A stretch of DNA of 64,000 nucleotides from Streptomyces abyssomicinicus (GTDB lineage Bacteria; Actinomycetota; Actinomycetes; Streptomycetales; Streptomycetaceae): contig NZ_BBZI01000005.1 of the NCBI RefSeq assembly GCF_008974245.1, positions 1,222,222 to 1,286,221 of the forward strand, in the 5' to 3' direction. Shown piece after piece: positions 8,572 to 17,002 of the stretch. Below the pieces are notes generated by a model that was not told the DNA's origin, made no database searches, and was given only the letters and a program-made list of their open reading frames with translations. A program made the translations under genes and the position numbers. How positions within the stretch are numbered: position 1 is the stretch's first letter; each line of letters opens with the position of its first letter.

Positions 8572-9744
8572 TCACCGGCCGAACGGGCCCCGGGCGCCGA
8601 ACGCCAGACGGGCGAAGTTCTCCGCGATGCGCCGGTGGCCCGCCGGGGAGGGGTGGATCGCGTCCGGGAGCGGGAACTCGGTGTGGTCGTCCTCGCCGTA
8701 CAGGTCGAGACCGTCGAGGAGATGCAGATGGGGGTCGTCGGCGGACCGTTCCCGCACCACGCGGGCGAGCACGTCCCGGACGACGGTCAGCGTCAGGCGG
8801 CCGGCGGGCACCTCGGCCGGGTCGCCCGTGGCCTTGAAGCGCACGGCGCCGTCGGCGAAGTCGGGCATCAGCGGGCCGGGAGTGTCCTCGTGGACGGGGC
8901 AGAGGATCGGCGAGACGACCAGCAGCGGCGTGTCCGGGTGGCCCTCGCGGAGGGTGTCCAGGAAGCCGTGCACCGCCGGGACGAAGGCCCGCAGCCGCAT
9001 CGCGTCGGTGTTGACGACGTTGATGCCGACCTTGAGGCTGATCAGGTCGGCCGGCGTGTCCCGCATGGCGCGGGCGGTGAACGGGTCGAGCAGGGCGCTG
9101 CCGCCGAACCCGAGGTTGACCAGCTCCACGCCGCCCGCCGCGGCGGCCAGGGCGGGCCAGATCTCCGTGGGGTGGGCCGCGTTGGAGCCGTGGCTGATGG
9201 AACTGCCGTGGTGCAGCCACACCCGCCGGCCACGGTCCGGGGCCGGCTCGACCCGCGCGTCGGTGCGCAGGGCGATCAGCTCGGTGATTTCGTGGTGCGG
9301 GAGCCAGATCTCGACGTCCTTGTCCCGCCCCGGCAGCCCGTCGAAACGTGCCGTGCCGGGGGCGCCCTCCCGTACCTCGACGGAGCCGTCGGCCAGGTCG
9401 ACGGTGCGGACCCGGCCGCCGGGGACGCCGGTCCGGCCGGCGAGGACGCCGTCGACCAGAAGGTCGTAGGCGCCGTCCGCCGGGGCCGGCGCGCCGCGGT
9501 AGGCGCGCCTGGTGGGGAGGGCGTCGAGCTCCACGCGGGTGGCCCGGGTGCGGAACGCCAGCCGCACGCCGGACGGCTGTGCCTCGGCCTGGGCCAGCTG
9601 GTCGTCGGGTATCTGCCGCCGGGCCCTCTCGGGCAGCCGGTGCGGCAGCAGGCCGTGCTCGGTGCGCTCCACGTCGAGGGCGCCGCGCAGGAGATCCGCG
9701 GTGACCGGGGTGGTGATCAGCTCGTCGTAGCGGGAGGTGCTCAT
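8572..9744 (-). CDS. SGNH/GDSL-family hydrolase
   Basis: 390 residues with no signal peptide. The C-terminal 200 residues carry the SGNH blocks: block I HHGSSISHGSNA with the nucleophile Ser, block II LGFGGSALLDP with oxyanion Gly, block III KVGINVVNTD with Asn, and block V DAIHPSPAGH with the Asp-x-x-His pair. The N-terminal 170 residues are a beta-rich accessory domain seen in two-domain GDSL_3-type esterases. It probably deacylates a carbohydrate or small ester. A TetR regulator ends 31 bases upstream in the same direction, so the two likely form an operon. Confidence 0.85.
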   Translation of the reverse strand: MSTSRYDELITTPVTADLLRGALDVERTEHGLLPHRLPERARRQIPDDQLAQAEAQPSGVRLAFRTRATRVELDALPTRRAYRGAPAPADGAYDLLVDGVLAGRTGVPGGRVRTVDLADGSVEVREGAPGTARFDGLPGRDKDVEIWLPHHEITELIALRTDARVEPAPDRGRRVWLHHGSSISHGSNAAHPTEIWPALAAAAGGVELVNLGFGGSALLDPFTARAMRDTPADLISLKVGINVVNTDAMRLRAFVPAVHGFLDTLREGHPDTPLLVVSPILCPVHEDTPGPLMPDFADGAVRFKATGDPAEVPAGRLTLTVVRDVLARVVRERSADDPHLHLLDGLDLYGEDDHTEFPLPDAIHPSPAGHRRIAENFARLAFGARGPFGR

Positions 9745-9775
9745 CGGGTGGTGCCTTCTCTCCGGGCGGGTGGGG

Positions 9776-10357
9776 TCAGGTGGCGGAAGCGGCCGCCGGA
9801 CGGCCGCGCAGCAGGGCGTCGAGGGAATCGACGATCCATGCCCACGACTCCTCCGGGTCCACCGGCGTGTGTGCGAAGCCGCCGCTCAGCTCCAGCTCGA
9901 CGTAGCCGTGGAAGACACCGCCCAGCATGCGCACGGCATGCGTCCCGTCCGGCTCGGGCAGGTCGTAGCCGCGCAGGATGGCCCGCATCATCTGCGCGTG
10001 CCGCACCCCGGCGCTCGCCGCGGCGGTCTGCGGGTCCAGCCGGTAGCGGGCGGCGGCATAACGGCCGGGATGCTCGCGGGCGTATCCGCGGTAGGCGTCC
10101 GCGAAGGCGGCCAGCGCCTCCTTGCCCGCGCGACCCGCGAGAGCGTCGGACGCGCGGTCGGCCATCTCCTCGAGCGCGAGGAGGGCGATGCGGGTCTTCA
10201 GGTCGTGCGAACTCCTGACGTGGGAGTACAGGCTCGCGACCTTCACACCGAAGCGGCGGGCGAGCTCGGAGACGGTGACGTGCTCGAAGCCCACCTCGTC
10301 CGCCAGCTCCGCCCCGGCCTGGGCGAGGCGCTCCGGGGTCACTCCGGCACGGGCCAT
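9776..10357 (-). CDS. TetR-family transcriptional regulator
   Basis: 193 residues. The start at 10357 (MARAGVTPERLAQ) is chosen for AGGAGGAGG just upstream; the frame extends further but without a ribosome site. The TetR helix-turn-helix is at about residues 20-45 (HVTVSELARRFGVKVASLY). The ligand domain contains the WHG-type GGVFHGYVELEL segment. It probably represses itself and the downstream SGNH hydrolase. A palindrome at 10430-10444 next to a CATAAT box is the likely operator. Confidence 0.88.
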   Translation of the reverse strand: MARAGVTPERLAQAGAELADEVGFEHVTVSELARRFGVKVASLYSHVRSSHDLKTRIALLALEEMADRASDALAGRAGKEALAAFADAYRGYAREHPGRYAAARYRLDPQTAAASAGVRHAQMMRAILRGYDLPEPDGTHAVRMLGGVFHGYVELELSGGFAHTPVDPEESWAWIVDSLDALLRGRPAAASAT

Positions 10358-10417
10358 CCGGATCCTCCTCCTGTGCGGGCGGACGCACGGTGCTGCTGCG
10401 GGCTTGGGGTGACATCC

Positions 10418-10444
10418 ATTATGCAGCAACCTAAAAGGTTTAGG
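10418..10444 (-). promoter_or_regulatory. Candidate TetR operator and -10 box
   Basis: The palindrome CCTAAA-agg-TTTAGG spans 10430-10444, about 70 bases before the TetR start. On the minus strand it is followed after six bases by CATAAT (10418-10423), a good -10 hexamer. An A/T-rich palindrome in a very G/C-rich region, overlapping the expected -35 to -10 spacer, fits autorepression. Confidence 0.5.
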
Positions 10445-10502
10445 AAAATGCCGCCGCGCCCGCGTCGCGGAAGGTCACGCCCGCCGCAGGGGAGGGCGGC
10501 CG

Positions 10503-11462
10503 TCAGTGCGGGAAGCTGCGCCGCGGTCTGGTGACCACCGTGTCGCGGAACTCGGCGACGCGGGAGTGGATCTGCCGCATCAGGTGGGTCTCCTCGATGC
10601 GGTCCAGGTAGAGGCAGCGGGCCGCCAGGGCGGGCAGTTCGAAGACGAAGTACAGGGACATCAGCGGGTTCACGAACAGCTCGCTGCCCCTGGTGCGCTC
10701 GGTGAACCGGACGTCGCCGAACTCCCCGCGGACGGCGGCGGCGATCGAGCCGTTGACGATGCTCGGGTACTGAGGCGTGTGGTGCTGGGCGTACGCCACC
10801 GCGTCGAGGTACAGGGCGCCCTCCCGGGTGGCGCGGGAGACCGAGAACGCGCCCAGGTATCCGCCGTCGCGCTCCAGCGCGGCGATGTTCTCGAGGACCT
10901 GCACGTGGTTGACGCCGTGGTAGGCGTCCACCCCGAAGCCGACCGAGACCACCAGGCGGACCGGCACCTCGTCCAGCGCGGCCAGGGCCGCCACCGAGGC
11001 CATGTCCTCCTCCGGGGTGCCGAGCCCCGCCTCGTCGCCGCGCATCAGGATGTCGGTGCCGCCGTCGACCAGCACCACCGCGTCGATGCGGTGCAGGTCG
11101 ATCAGTGCCCGGTAGGCGGCGCGCAGCGGTCGCACACCGGTCCGGGGGAAGGCGTACACCGTGGAGGGGCAGCCGTGCAGGTCGAGCCACCGGGCGAGGG
11201 TCCGCTCGGGGAAGTAGTCGCCGGGCAGGACGGAGTCCGGGGTGACGGCGGCGAGGTCCTCGGCCACCCAGTCGTCGAGCGGCAGCGCGGTCAGCTCGGT
11301 GAAGGAGAGGTTCGCGAGGTACACCTCCTTGCCCTGGTGCAGCAGGGAGAGTGCCAGGGGCAGCCCGGCGTATATGTCGAAGCCGCCGCCCGCACCGGCG
11401 ACCAGGATCCGTTCGGAGCCGTCGAGCCGGGCGAAGAGGGGATTGTCGTGAAGGGTCGTCAT
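10503..11462 (-). CDS. DUF1152 family protein
   Basis: 319 residues from the ATG at 11462 (MTTLHDNPLF). The N-terminus has a Rossmann-like glycine loop, ILVAGAGGGFDIYAGLPLAL. An acidic site, VVLVDGGTDILMRGDE, follows near residue 140, and then a long alpha/beta region containing VSVGFGVDAYHGVNH. These match DUF1152, a widespread family of unknown biochemical function. An upstream extension of 11 codons has no support. It is cytosolic. It is followed closely by the TetR gene in the same direction, with about 145 bases between. Confidence 0.8.
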   Translation of the reverse strand: MTTLHDNPLFARLDGSERILVAGAGGGFDIYAGLPLALSLLHQGKEVYLANLSFTELTALPLDDWVAEDLAAVTPDSVLPGDYFPERTLARWLDLHGCPSTVYAFPRTGVRPLRAAYRALIDLHRIDAVVLVDGGTDILMRGDEAGLGTPEEDMASVAALAALDEVPVRLVVSVGFGVDAYHGVNHVQVLENIAALERDGGYLGAFSVSRATREGALYLDAVAYAQHHTPQYPSIVNGSIAAAVRGEFGDVRFTERTRGSELFVNPLMSLYFVFELPALAARCLYLDRIEETHLMRQIHSRVAEFRDTVVTRPRRSFPH

Positions 11463-11519
11463 GGCGCGCAGTCTGGACGACGGCGCCCCGTGCACGCCAC
11501 GGAGTTGCCGGCCGCGCGC

Positions 11520-12038
11520 TCAGGTGTCGTCCCGCTCCCGCCCTCCCCGCCGTTCGTCGTCCCAGGCGGCGCTCGGCAGGAAGTAGGTGTCGTACACCTC
11601 CTGCACCTCCAGCAGGCTCTCCGGGGTGACCTCGCCGAGGGCGATGCGCCGCAGGTGGCGGAAGTACTCGAAGCGTTCGACGCCGGGCGTGATGACGATG
11701 AGGAGGTCGGCGTCGCCACCGGGCTCCGCGGCGAAGGCGTGCGGGAGGCCGGGCGGGACGACGACGAGGTCACCCGTCCCGGCGGTGAGCACCTCGTCGC
11801 CGGCCAGGATCCGGGCCGAGCCGGAGAGCATGAAGAACATCTCGGCGGAGTTGCCGTGGCGGTGCGGCCGGGCGCCGTCGGCGCCGTCGGTGAGCGTGGC
11901 GCGCACGGCCGACAGCGCGCCCCCGGTCGCGCTGCGGTCGGCGAGCAGCCGGAGGGTGGTCGGGCCCAGTCCGACGGTCTCGGCGTCCGCGGAGCGGACC
12001 GTCACGGACGAGGAGAAGTCGGGCAGGATGAACGACAT
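11520..12038 (-). CDS. Cupin-domain protein
   Basis: 172 residues with GGGAGA 8 bases before the ATG. A single cupin barrel is visible. Motif 1 is RPHRHGNSAEMFFMLSGSARI, giving His, His and Glu metal ligands. Motif 2 is VVVPPGLPHAFAAEPG, giving the last His. The C-terminal 50 residues (EVQEVYDTYFLPSAAW) are a helical extension ending in a charged tail. Substrate unknown; such proteins may be dioxygenases, isomerases or simple binding proteins. It lies 57 bases upstream of the DUF1152 gene in the same direction. Confidence 0.85.
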   Translation of the reverse strand: MSFILPDFSSSVTVRSADAETVGLGPTTLRLLADRSATGGALSAVRATLTDGADGARPHRHGNSAEMFFMLSGSARILAGDEVLTAGTGDLVVVPPGLPHAFAAEPGGDADLLIVITPGVERFEYFRHLRRIALGEVTPESLLEVQEVYDTYFLPSAAWDDERRGGRERDDT

Positions 12039-12474
12039 CGCGGTCTCCCGGTGGTCGTCAGCGTCATCGGTGTCATCGGTGCGGTCGTCGGTGGGCTTCC
12101 GCCGACTCGTGAGCGTAGGTCATAGGTCACGGGGCCGGCGTGAGTCACTCCGCCAAGGGGGGCACGAGGCCGGGGTCGGCGTCGGCCGTCCGGCGCCGGA
12201 CGCGGCCACCCGGGTGCCGGGCGCCCGAGCGTGCGCTGCTCCTGCTGAACACGCGGCTCGAAACGCCGAGGAACAGACCTGGCGACGAGTACCAACGGCA
12301 GGCGGCGTCGGCGATCGCCCTGCGCACCGCACTCAAGAAGCAGCTCCGGCGGCGGAGGCGGGCAGGAAACCGCACCTGGTTCGGCCGGTGAGCTCGTCCG
12401 CCCGCCTTCCCGGAAGGCCCCGCCATCCTTCGCTCGGCGTCGCACCGCCGCTCGGCGTCGCGCCGTAGCGCCGC
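12039..12474. other. Intergenic region without a supportable gene
   Basis: Next to the cupin gene this stretch holds two TAGGTCA units in tandem near 12114-12127, likely part of its promoter. Short frames exist on both strands in 12140-12430, but none has an SD sequence, a recognisable domain or clean codon bias. Codon structure is mixed, so it may be decayed coding sequence. Confidence 0.4.
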
Positions 12475-12855
12475 TCAGCGCCGCGCCAGCGCCAGCACGC
12501 TCAGGGCGAACATCGCCACGCCCAGCGGGACATGGACCGACGGGACGTGCGCGATGCCGAGCACCACCTGCGCCGAGGCGAGCACCAGGAAGCCCGACGC
12601 GTGCAGGACCGGCCGGAGCGGGCCGCCACCCGGCTTCCACGCCAGCACCGCCGCGAGGACGTACAGCATCGACGCCCCGTACATCACACGGGCACCGGCG
12701 CTGTGCAGCGTCTCCCCGTAGGACGAGGTCAGCAGCAGCCCCGCGGAGACCGCCTGCAGAAAGATCGTCAGGGTCTGCAGGGCGATCGCGATCCGCAGGA
12801 ACGCCGAGGCGCGCTCCGTGTTCGCCGTCACCTGAGTGGTCATGTCAGTGGTCAT
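12475..12855 (-). CDS. Small four-helix membrane protein
   Basis: 126 residues with AAGGGGA 7 bases before the ATG at 12855. Four hydrophobic segments are visible: ALQTLTIFLQAVSAGLLL, ARVMYGASMLYVLAAVLAW, ASGFLVLASAQVVLGIA and PLGVAMFALSVLALA. Between the first two is a short loop, SSYGETLHSAGA. I do not recognise a specific family, though the size and topology recall DoxX- and DUF-type membrane proteins. It is divergent from the ECF41 sigma factor 101 bases away. ECF41 sigma factors often control one neighbouring gene, so this is a candidate target. Confidence 0.75.
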   Translation of the reverse strand: MTTDMTTQVTANTERASAFLRIAIALQTLTIFLQAVSAGLLLTSSYGETLHSAGARVMYGASMLYVLAAVLAWKPGGGPLRPVLHASGFLVLASAQVVLGIAHVPSVHVPLGVAMFALSVLALARR

Positions 12856-12956
12856 GTCACAGTCCCCTTTGCCGCCCTCGGGCAGCACGTCGGTAAGGTC
12901 TCGACAACACGACGACGTGGGCCTGCGAAAGGTAAGGCGAGGGGGCGGCCGGGGCG

Positions 12957-13886
12957 ATGGGGACAGTCGGTGTCGGCACGGACGCGATAGCGGGGGAGCG
13001 CGGCAAGCTGATCAACGTCGCCTACCGGATGCTCGGCTCGGTGACCGAGGCCGAGGACGCCGTGCAGGAGGCCTACGCCCGCTGGTTCGGGCTGTCCCGG
13101 GGCAGACGGGAGGAGATCCTCGCTCCCGGCGCCTGGCTGACGACGGTGACCGGACGCATCTGCCTGGACCTGCTCGGCTCCGCGCGGGTCCGCCGCGAAC
13201 GCTATACCGGCGTCTGGCTGCCCGAGCCGCTGCCGGACCGCACCGAGTGGGTCCGCACGGGCGTGGCCGGCCCCGACGGCCCCGCGGACCCCGCCGACCG
13301 GATCGTCCAGGACGAGTCGGTGACCATTGCCTTCCTCGTGGTCCTGGAGGCGATGACGCCCGCCGAGCGGGTGGCGTTCGTCCTGCACGACGTCTTCCGG
13401 TACCCGTTCGCCGAGATCGCCGGAGTCCTCGGCCGGACCCCGGCGGCCTGCAAGCAGCTGGCGGCGTCCGCGCGGCGGCGGCTGGGCGCCGAGCACGCCC
13501 CGGCGACGGCCCCGGTGACGGCGAGCGGCCGGGCCGACGTGGTGAGGCGCGTCAAGGATGCCTGGGAGACCAAGGACATCGCCGCCCTGGTCGCCCTCCT
13601 CGACCCGGCCGCCGTGATGACCGCCGACGGCGGCGGCCTGGCCGGCACCGCCCTGCGCCCGGTCGAGGGGGGCCCGTCCATCGCCCGGTACATGGTCGGC
13701 ATCGCCGACCGGGCGCCCGGCCTGGAACTCCTCGAGCGGTCGGTCAGCGGCACGCCGGGCCTGGTGGCCCGGCGCGCCGGCGCCGTCGTGACGGTCGCCT
13801 CGTTCGACGTCTCGGGCGGGCGGGTCGGCCGGATCTGGGTGGTCCGCAACCCGGAGAAGCTGCGGCCGTGGGGCCGGGAGGGCTGA
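12957..13886 (+). CDS. ECF41-type RNA polymerase sigma factor with SnoaL-like C-terminal domain
   Basis: 309 residues. The sigma2 region at about residues 14-80 includes INVAYRMLGSVTEAEDAVQEA. Sigma4 at about 120-180 includes MTPAERVAFVLHDVFRYPF. The segment WLPEPLPD between them is typical of ECF41. The C-terminal 110 residues form a SnoaL_2-like domain that in ECF41 proteins tunes activity without a separate anti-sigma factor. Family motifs are visible but altered: DGGGL at 224-228 replaces DGGGK, and NPEKL near the end replaces NPDKL. The likely regulated partner is the divergent small membrane protein. Confidence 0.9.
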   Translation: MGTVGVGTDAIAGERGKLINVAYRMLGSVTEAEDAVQEAYARWFGLSRGRREEILAPGAWLTTVTGRICLDLLGSARVRRERYTGVWLPEPLPDRTEWVRTGVAGPDGPADPADRIVQDESVTIAFLVVLEAMTPAERVAFVLHDVFRYPFAEIAGVLGRTPAACKQLAASARRRLGAEHAPATAPVTASGRADVVRRVKDAWETKDIAALVALLDPAAVMTADGGGLAGTALRPVEGGPSIARYMVGIADRAPGLELLERSVSGTPGLVARRAGAVVTVASFDVSGGRVGRIWVVRNPEKLRPWGREG

Positions 13887-13964
13887 AGGGCGGCCCACGC
13901 CGCCGGTGACGCGGCCGGTCCGCCCGGGCGGCGCGCTCCGGCCCGGCGGGCGCGGCACGCGGCG

Positions 13965-13996
13965 GGCTCAGAACCGCGGCGGCTCAGAACCGCGGC
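13965..13996. repeat. 16-bp perfect tandem duplication at the 3' end of the MFS gene
   Basis: GGCTCAGAACCGCGGC occurs at 13965-13980 and again at 13981-13996. The second copy contains the stop codon of the transporter (13984-13986) and its last codons; the first copy is a recent-looking duplicate just beyond the stop. Confidence 0.7.
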
Positions 13997-15492
13997 GTCG
14001 GGGCCCGGCTCTCCACCAGCAGGGCCGCCTCCTGCGGTGTGGAGACCGACGGGGGCGAGCCGTCCAGCGGACGGCGTGCCGTCTCCTTCATGAAGGCCAC
14101 CGAGACCACACCCACCAGCGCCGCCGCCATCGAGTAGTAGGCGGGCATCATGTCGCTCCCCGTCACCGAGATCAGCGCCGTGATCACCAGCGGCGTCGTC
14201 CCGCCGAACAGCGAGGCGGACAGGTTGTACCCCACCGCCAGCGACCCGTACCGCACCGGCGTCGGGAACAGCGCGGGCAGGGCCGCCGACATCGTGCCCA
14301 GCAGGCACACCAGCGACAGGCCCAGCATCAGCATGCCCGACCCGACCGCGACGAAGCTGCCCTGCTTGACCAGCAGGAAGGCCGGGGCGGAGAGCACCAG
14401 GAAGCCCAGCATGCCCGCCATCAGCAGCGGCTTGCGGCCGTAGCGGTCGTTGAGCCGCCCGACCTGGTTGATCAGCAGCATCAGCACGACCATCGTCCCG
14501 ATCAGGAACAGCAGACCGTGGGTCTCGGAGTAGCCCATCTCGTCGGAGAGATAGGTCGGCATGTACGACAGCAGCATGTAGTCGGTGATGTTGTACGCGC
14601 CCACCAGGCAGATGCAGAGGATCAGCGTGGGCCACTGCCGGCGGAAGATGTCCTTCAGGTCGGCCGTGGCACTCGGCTCGACATGGGCCGAGGCCGCCGC
14701 CGAGCGGTGGGAGGACTCCTCCTCCAGCCGCTTGAACGCCGGCGTCTCGTCGAGCCTCAGCCGCAGGTAGAGGCCGACGAAGCCGATGGGCCCGGCCACC
14801 AGGAACGGCACCCGCCAGCCCCAGTCCTCCATCCCCTGGTCGCCCAGCAGCACCGTCAGCACGGTGACCAGGCCCGCCGCGGCGACGTACCCGGCCAGGG
14901 TGCCCAGCTCCAGGAAGCTGCCCCAGAAACCCCGGCGGCGGTCCGGCGCGTACTCGGCGATGAAGGTCGACGCGCCGCCGTACTCACCGCCCGTGGAGAA
15001 GCCCTGGACCAGCCGGAACAGCAGGAGCAGGACGGGCGCCCAGAAGCCGATCGTCGCGTACGAGGGGATCAGGCCGATGCAGAAGGTGCCCGCCGCCATC
15101 AGGATCATGGTGAGCGCGAGGACCTTCTTGCGTCCGATCCGGTCGCCCATCGGGCCGAACACCATGCCGCCCAGCGGGCGCACCAGGAACGACGCCGCGA
15201 AGGTCGCGAACGACGACAGCAGCTGCACCGTCTCGTTGCCCGGCGGGAAGAAGACATGGCCGATGGTGACGGCCAGGTAGCTGTAGATGCCGAAGTCGAA
15301 CCACTCCATCGCGTTGCCCAGCGAGGCGGCCTTGACCGCCCTGCGGACCATCGCCTCGTCCGTGACCGTGATGTCGGTGCGTCGCAGCGGAGGGTTACGG
15401 CGCCGGCGCGCGGCCCGGAACAGGGTGCGGTGGCGGCGGACCGCCCCGGGATCCGGTGCGGTCCCGGTCGACGGTGAATCGGGCAACGCCAT
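13984..15492 (-). CDS. MFS transporter of the metabolite:H+ symporter (ProP-like) family
   Basis: 502 residues with twelve predicted membrane helices. The N-terminal cytoplasmic segment is basic (FRAARRRRNPPLRR). Helix 1 has SLGNAMEWFDFGIYSYLA, the hallmark of the MHS family (proline/betaine, citrate, alpha-ketoglutarate). The MFS loop 2-3 signature is GDRIGRKKVL, and helix 5 has FSTGGEYGGASTFIAEYAP. A second loop motif, LNDRYGRKPLLMAG, follows the central loop. It probably imports a compatible solute or organic acid with protons. The substrate cannot be assigned. Confidence 0.9.
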   Translation of the reverse strand: MALPDSPSTGTAPDPGAVRRHRTLFRAARRRRNPPLRRTDITVTDEAMVRRAVKAASLGNAMEWFDFGIYSYLAVTIGHVFFPPGNETVQLLSSFATFAASFLVRPLGGMVFGPMGDRIGRKKVLALTMILMAAGTFCIGLIPSYATIGFWAPVLLLLFRLVQGFSTGGEYGGASTFIAEYAPDRRRGFWGSFLELGTLAGYVAAAGLVTVLTVLLGDQGMEDWGWRVPFLVAGPIGFVGLYLRLRLDETPAFKRLEEESSHRSAAASAHVEPSATADLKDIFRRQWPTLILCICLVGAYNITDYMLLSYMPTYLSDEMGYSETHGLLFLIGTMVVLMLLINQVGRLNDRYGRKPLLMAGMLGFLVLSAPAFLLVKQGSFVAVGSGMLMLGLSLVCLLGTMSAALPALFPTPVRYGSLAVGYNLSASLFGGTTPLVITALISVTGSDMMPAYYSMAAALVGVVSVAFMKETARRPLDGSPPSVSTPQEAALLVESRAPTPRF

Positions 15493-15955
15493 GGAGGGAC
15501 GTCCTTTCTCCGGTGGCCGTGGGCGTACAGGGATCTCCTCTGCTCACTCGCGGCATCGCCAATCGCGAGAGGGACGCACATCACTGTGCGTCTTCCCGCC
15601 GCCCGACCCGCCGCCGACCCGCCGCCGATCCGCCACCCGGCCCGCCGCTCCCCGCACCCGCCGCCCGACCCGCCGCCGACCCGCCGCCGATCCGCCACCC
15701 GGCCCGCCGCTCCCCGCACCCGCCGTCCGGCCCGCCGCTCCCCGCACCCGCCGCTCCCCGCACCCGCCGTCCGGCCCGCCGGTTCCCGCACACGCCGTCC
15801 CCGCCCGCCTCCCGCATCATCGGAAGGGAGAGGACCGGGCCCGGGCCGACCGATGAGTCCGCGGCGCCTCCAGGGTCTGCACCGGTGGGTGCCCGCGCAT
15901 CCCTGGGCGGCCTCCCCGGCCCCCTCGCAGCCCCTCGCAGGAGAGGAAGGTTCCC
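15493..15955. other. Intergenic region between MFS gene and exporter operon
   Basis: This 463-base stretch is a divergent upstream region for both neighbours. It contains the GC-rich tandem repeat at 15595-15797, which disrupts reading frames, and the SD sequence AGGAGAGGAAGG of the exporter ATPase just before 15956. I see no convincing gene. Confidence 0.5.
15595..15797. repeat. GC-rich tandem repeat, 62-bp unit plus shorter derivatives
   Basis: A 62-bp unit beginning CCCGCCGCCCGACCCGCC is present twice in perfect register, at 15595-15656 and 15657-15718. About 80 bases of truncated copies follow, made of CCGCTCCCCGCACCCG and CCGTCCGGCCCGCC blocks. The strand asymmetry is strong: C-rich on plus, G-rich on minus. 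It lies between divergent promoters. Confidence 0.8.
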
Positions 15956-17002
15956 ATGAACCAGCCGACGCCCGCCCCGGCCGTGGAGACGGCGGGACTG
16001 GTGAAGACCTTCGGCGGGACACGCGCCGTCGACGGCGTCGACCTCGTCGTCCCCACCGGAACCGTCTACGGGGTCCTCGGCCCGAACGGCGCCGGCAAGA
16101 CCACCGTGGTCAAGGTGCTCACCACCCTGCTGCGCCCCGACGGCGGCGAGGCCCGCGTCTTCGGCCACGACGTCGTCAAGGACGCCGACCGGGTCCGCAG
16201 CCGGGTCAGCCTCACCGGCCAGTACGCCTCCGTGGACGAGGACCTCACCGGCACCGAGAACCTCCTCCTGCTCGGCCGCCTCCTCGGCCACGGCCGTCGG
16301 GCCGCACGGGAACGCGCCGCACAGCTGCTCGACGCCTTCGGGCTGGCGGAGGCGGCCGGCAAGCAGGTCAAGCAGTACTCCGGCGGCATGCGCCGCCGCA
16401 TCGACATCGCCGCGTCCATCCTCAACACCCCCGACCTGCTCTTCCTCGACGAGCCCACCACCGGGCTGGACCCGCGCAGCCGCAACCAGGTCTGGGACAT
16501 CGTGCGCGCCGTCGTCGCCCAGGGCACCACCGTGCTGCTCACCACCCAGTACCTGGACGAGGCCGACCAGCTCGCCTCCCGGATCGCGGTGATCGACCGC
16601 GGCAAGGTGATCGCCGAGGGCACCAAGGGCGAGCTCAAGGCGTCCGTGGGCGCGGGAGCGGTCCTGCTGCGCCTGCGCGACCCCGGGCAGCGGCCCCGGG
16701 CCGCCGAGATCCTGCGCCGGACGCTGGACGCGCAGGTCCAGCTCGAGCACGATCCCGTCGCGCTCACCGCCCGGATCGGCGCCGGCGGCAGCGCCACCGC
16801 CGCCGAGCAGGCCGCCGGGGCCCTCGCGGAACTGGCCCGGCTCGGCATCACCGTGGACAACTTCGCGCTGGGGCAGCCCAGCCTGGACGAGGTCTTCCTG
16901 GCCCTCACCGGGCACGGGGCCGACGGCCCCGCCTCCCGGACGACCGCCCCGCACGCCCCCGCCGGCCCCGCCGGCACGACCGGTACGGAGAAGACGGCAT
17001 GA
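15956..17002 (+). CDS. Daunorubicin-resistance-type ABC exporter ATPase (DrrA-like)
   Basis: 348 residues with a strong SD sequence (AGGAGAGGAAGG). Walker A is GPNGAGKTT at about residues 41-49, the signature is [14 protein letters not shown], Walker B is [12 protein letters not shown], and the H-loop region is replaced by [12 protein letters not shown], as in DrrA-type ATPases. The C-terminal 100 residues form the DrrA regulatory domain, with [14 protein letters not shown]. The tail is Ala/Pro/Thr-rich. The stop overlaps the start of the permease gene (ATGA). The pair probably exports a hydrophobic drug or lipid. Confidence 0.92.
   Translation: MNQPTPAPAVETAGLVKTFGGTRAVDGVDLVVPTGTVYGVLGPNGAGKTTVVKVLTTLLRPDGGEARVFGHDVVKDADRVRSRVSLTGQYASVDEDLTGTENLLLLGRLLGHGRRAARERAAQLLDAFGLAEAAGKQVKQYSGGMRRRIDIAASILNTPDLLFLDEPTTGLDPRSRNQVWDIVRAVVAQGTTVLLTTQYLDEADQLASRIAVIDRGKVIAEGTKGELKASVGAGAVLLRLRDPGQRPRAAEILRRTLDAQVQLEHDPVALTARIGAGGSATAAEQAAGALAELARLGITVDNFALGQPSLDEVFLALTGHGADGPASRTTAPHAPAGPAGTTGTEKTA

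Noticed and set aside
12140..12430. Short frames in the cupin upstream region
   Set aside because: No ribosome site, domain or steady codon bias on either strand.
12855..12891. TGTCACA and CGTC resembling an ECF41 promoter
   Set aside because: The spacer is 26 bases rather than about 16-17, and TGTCACA lies on the wrong strand for the membrane-protein gene, over its start codon.
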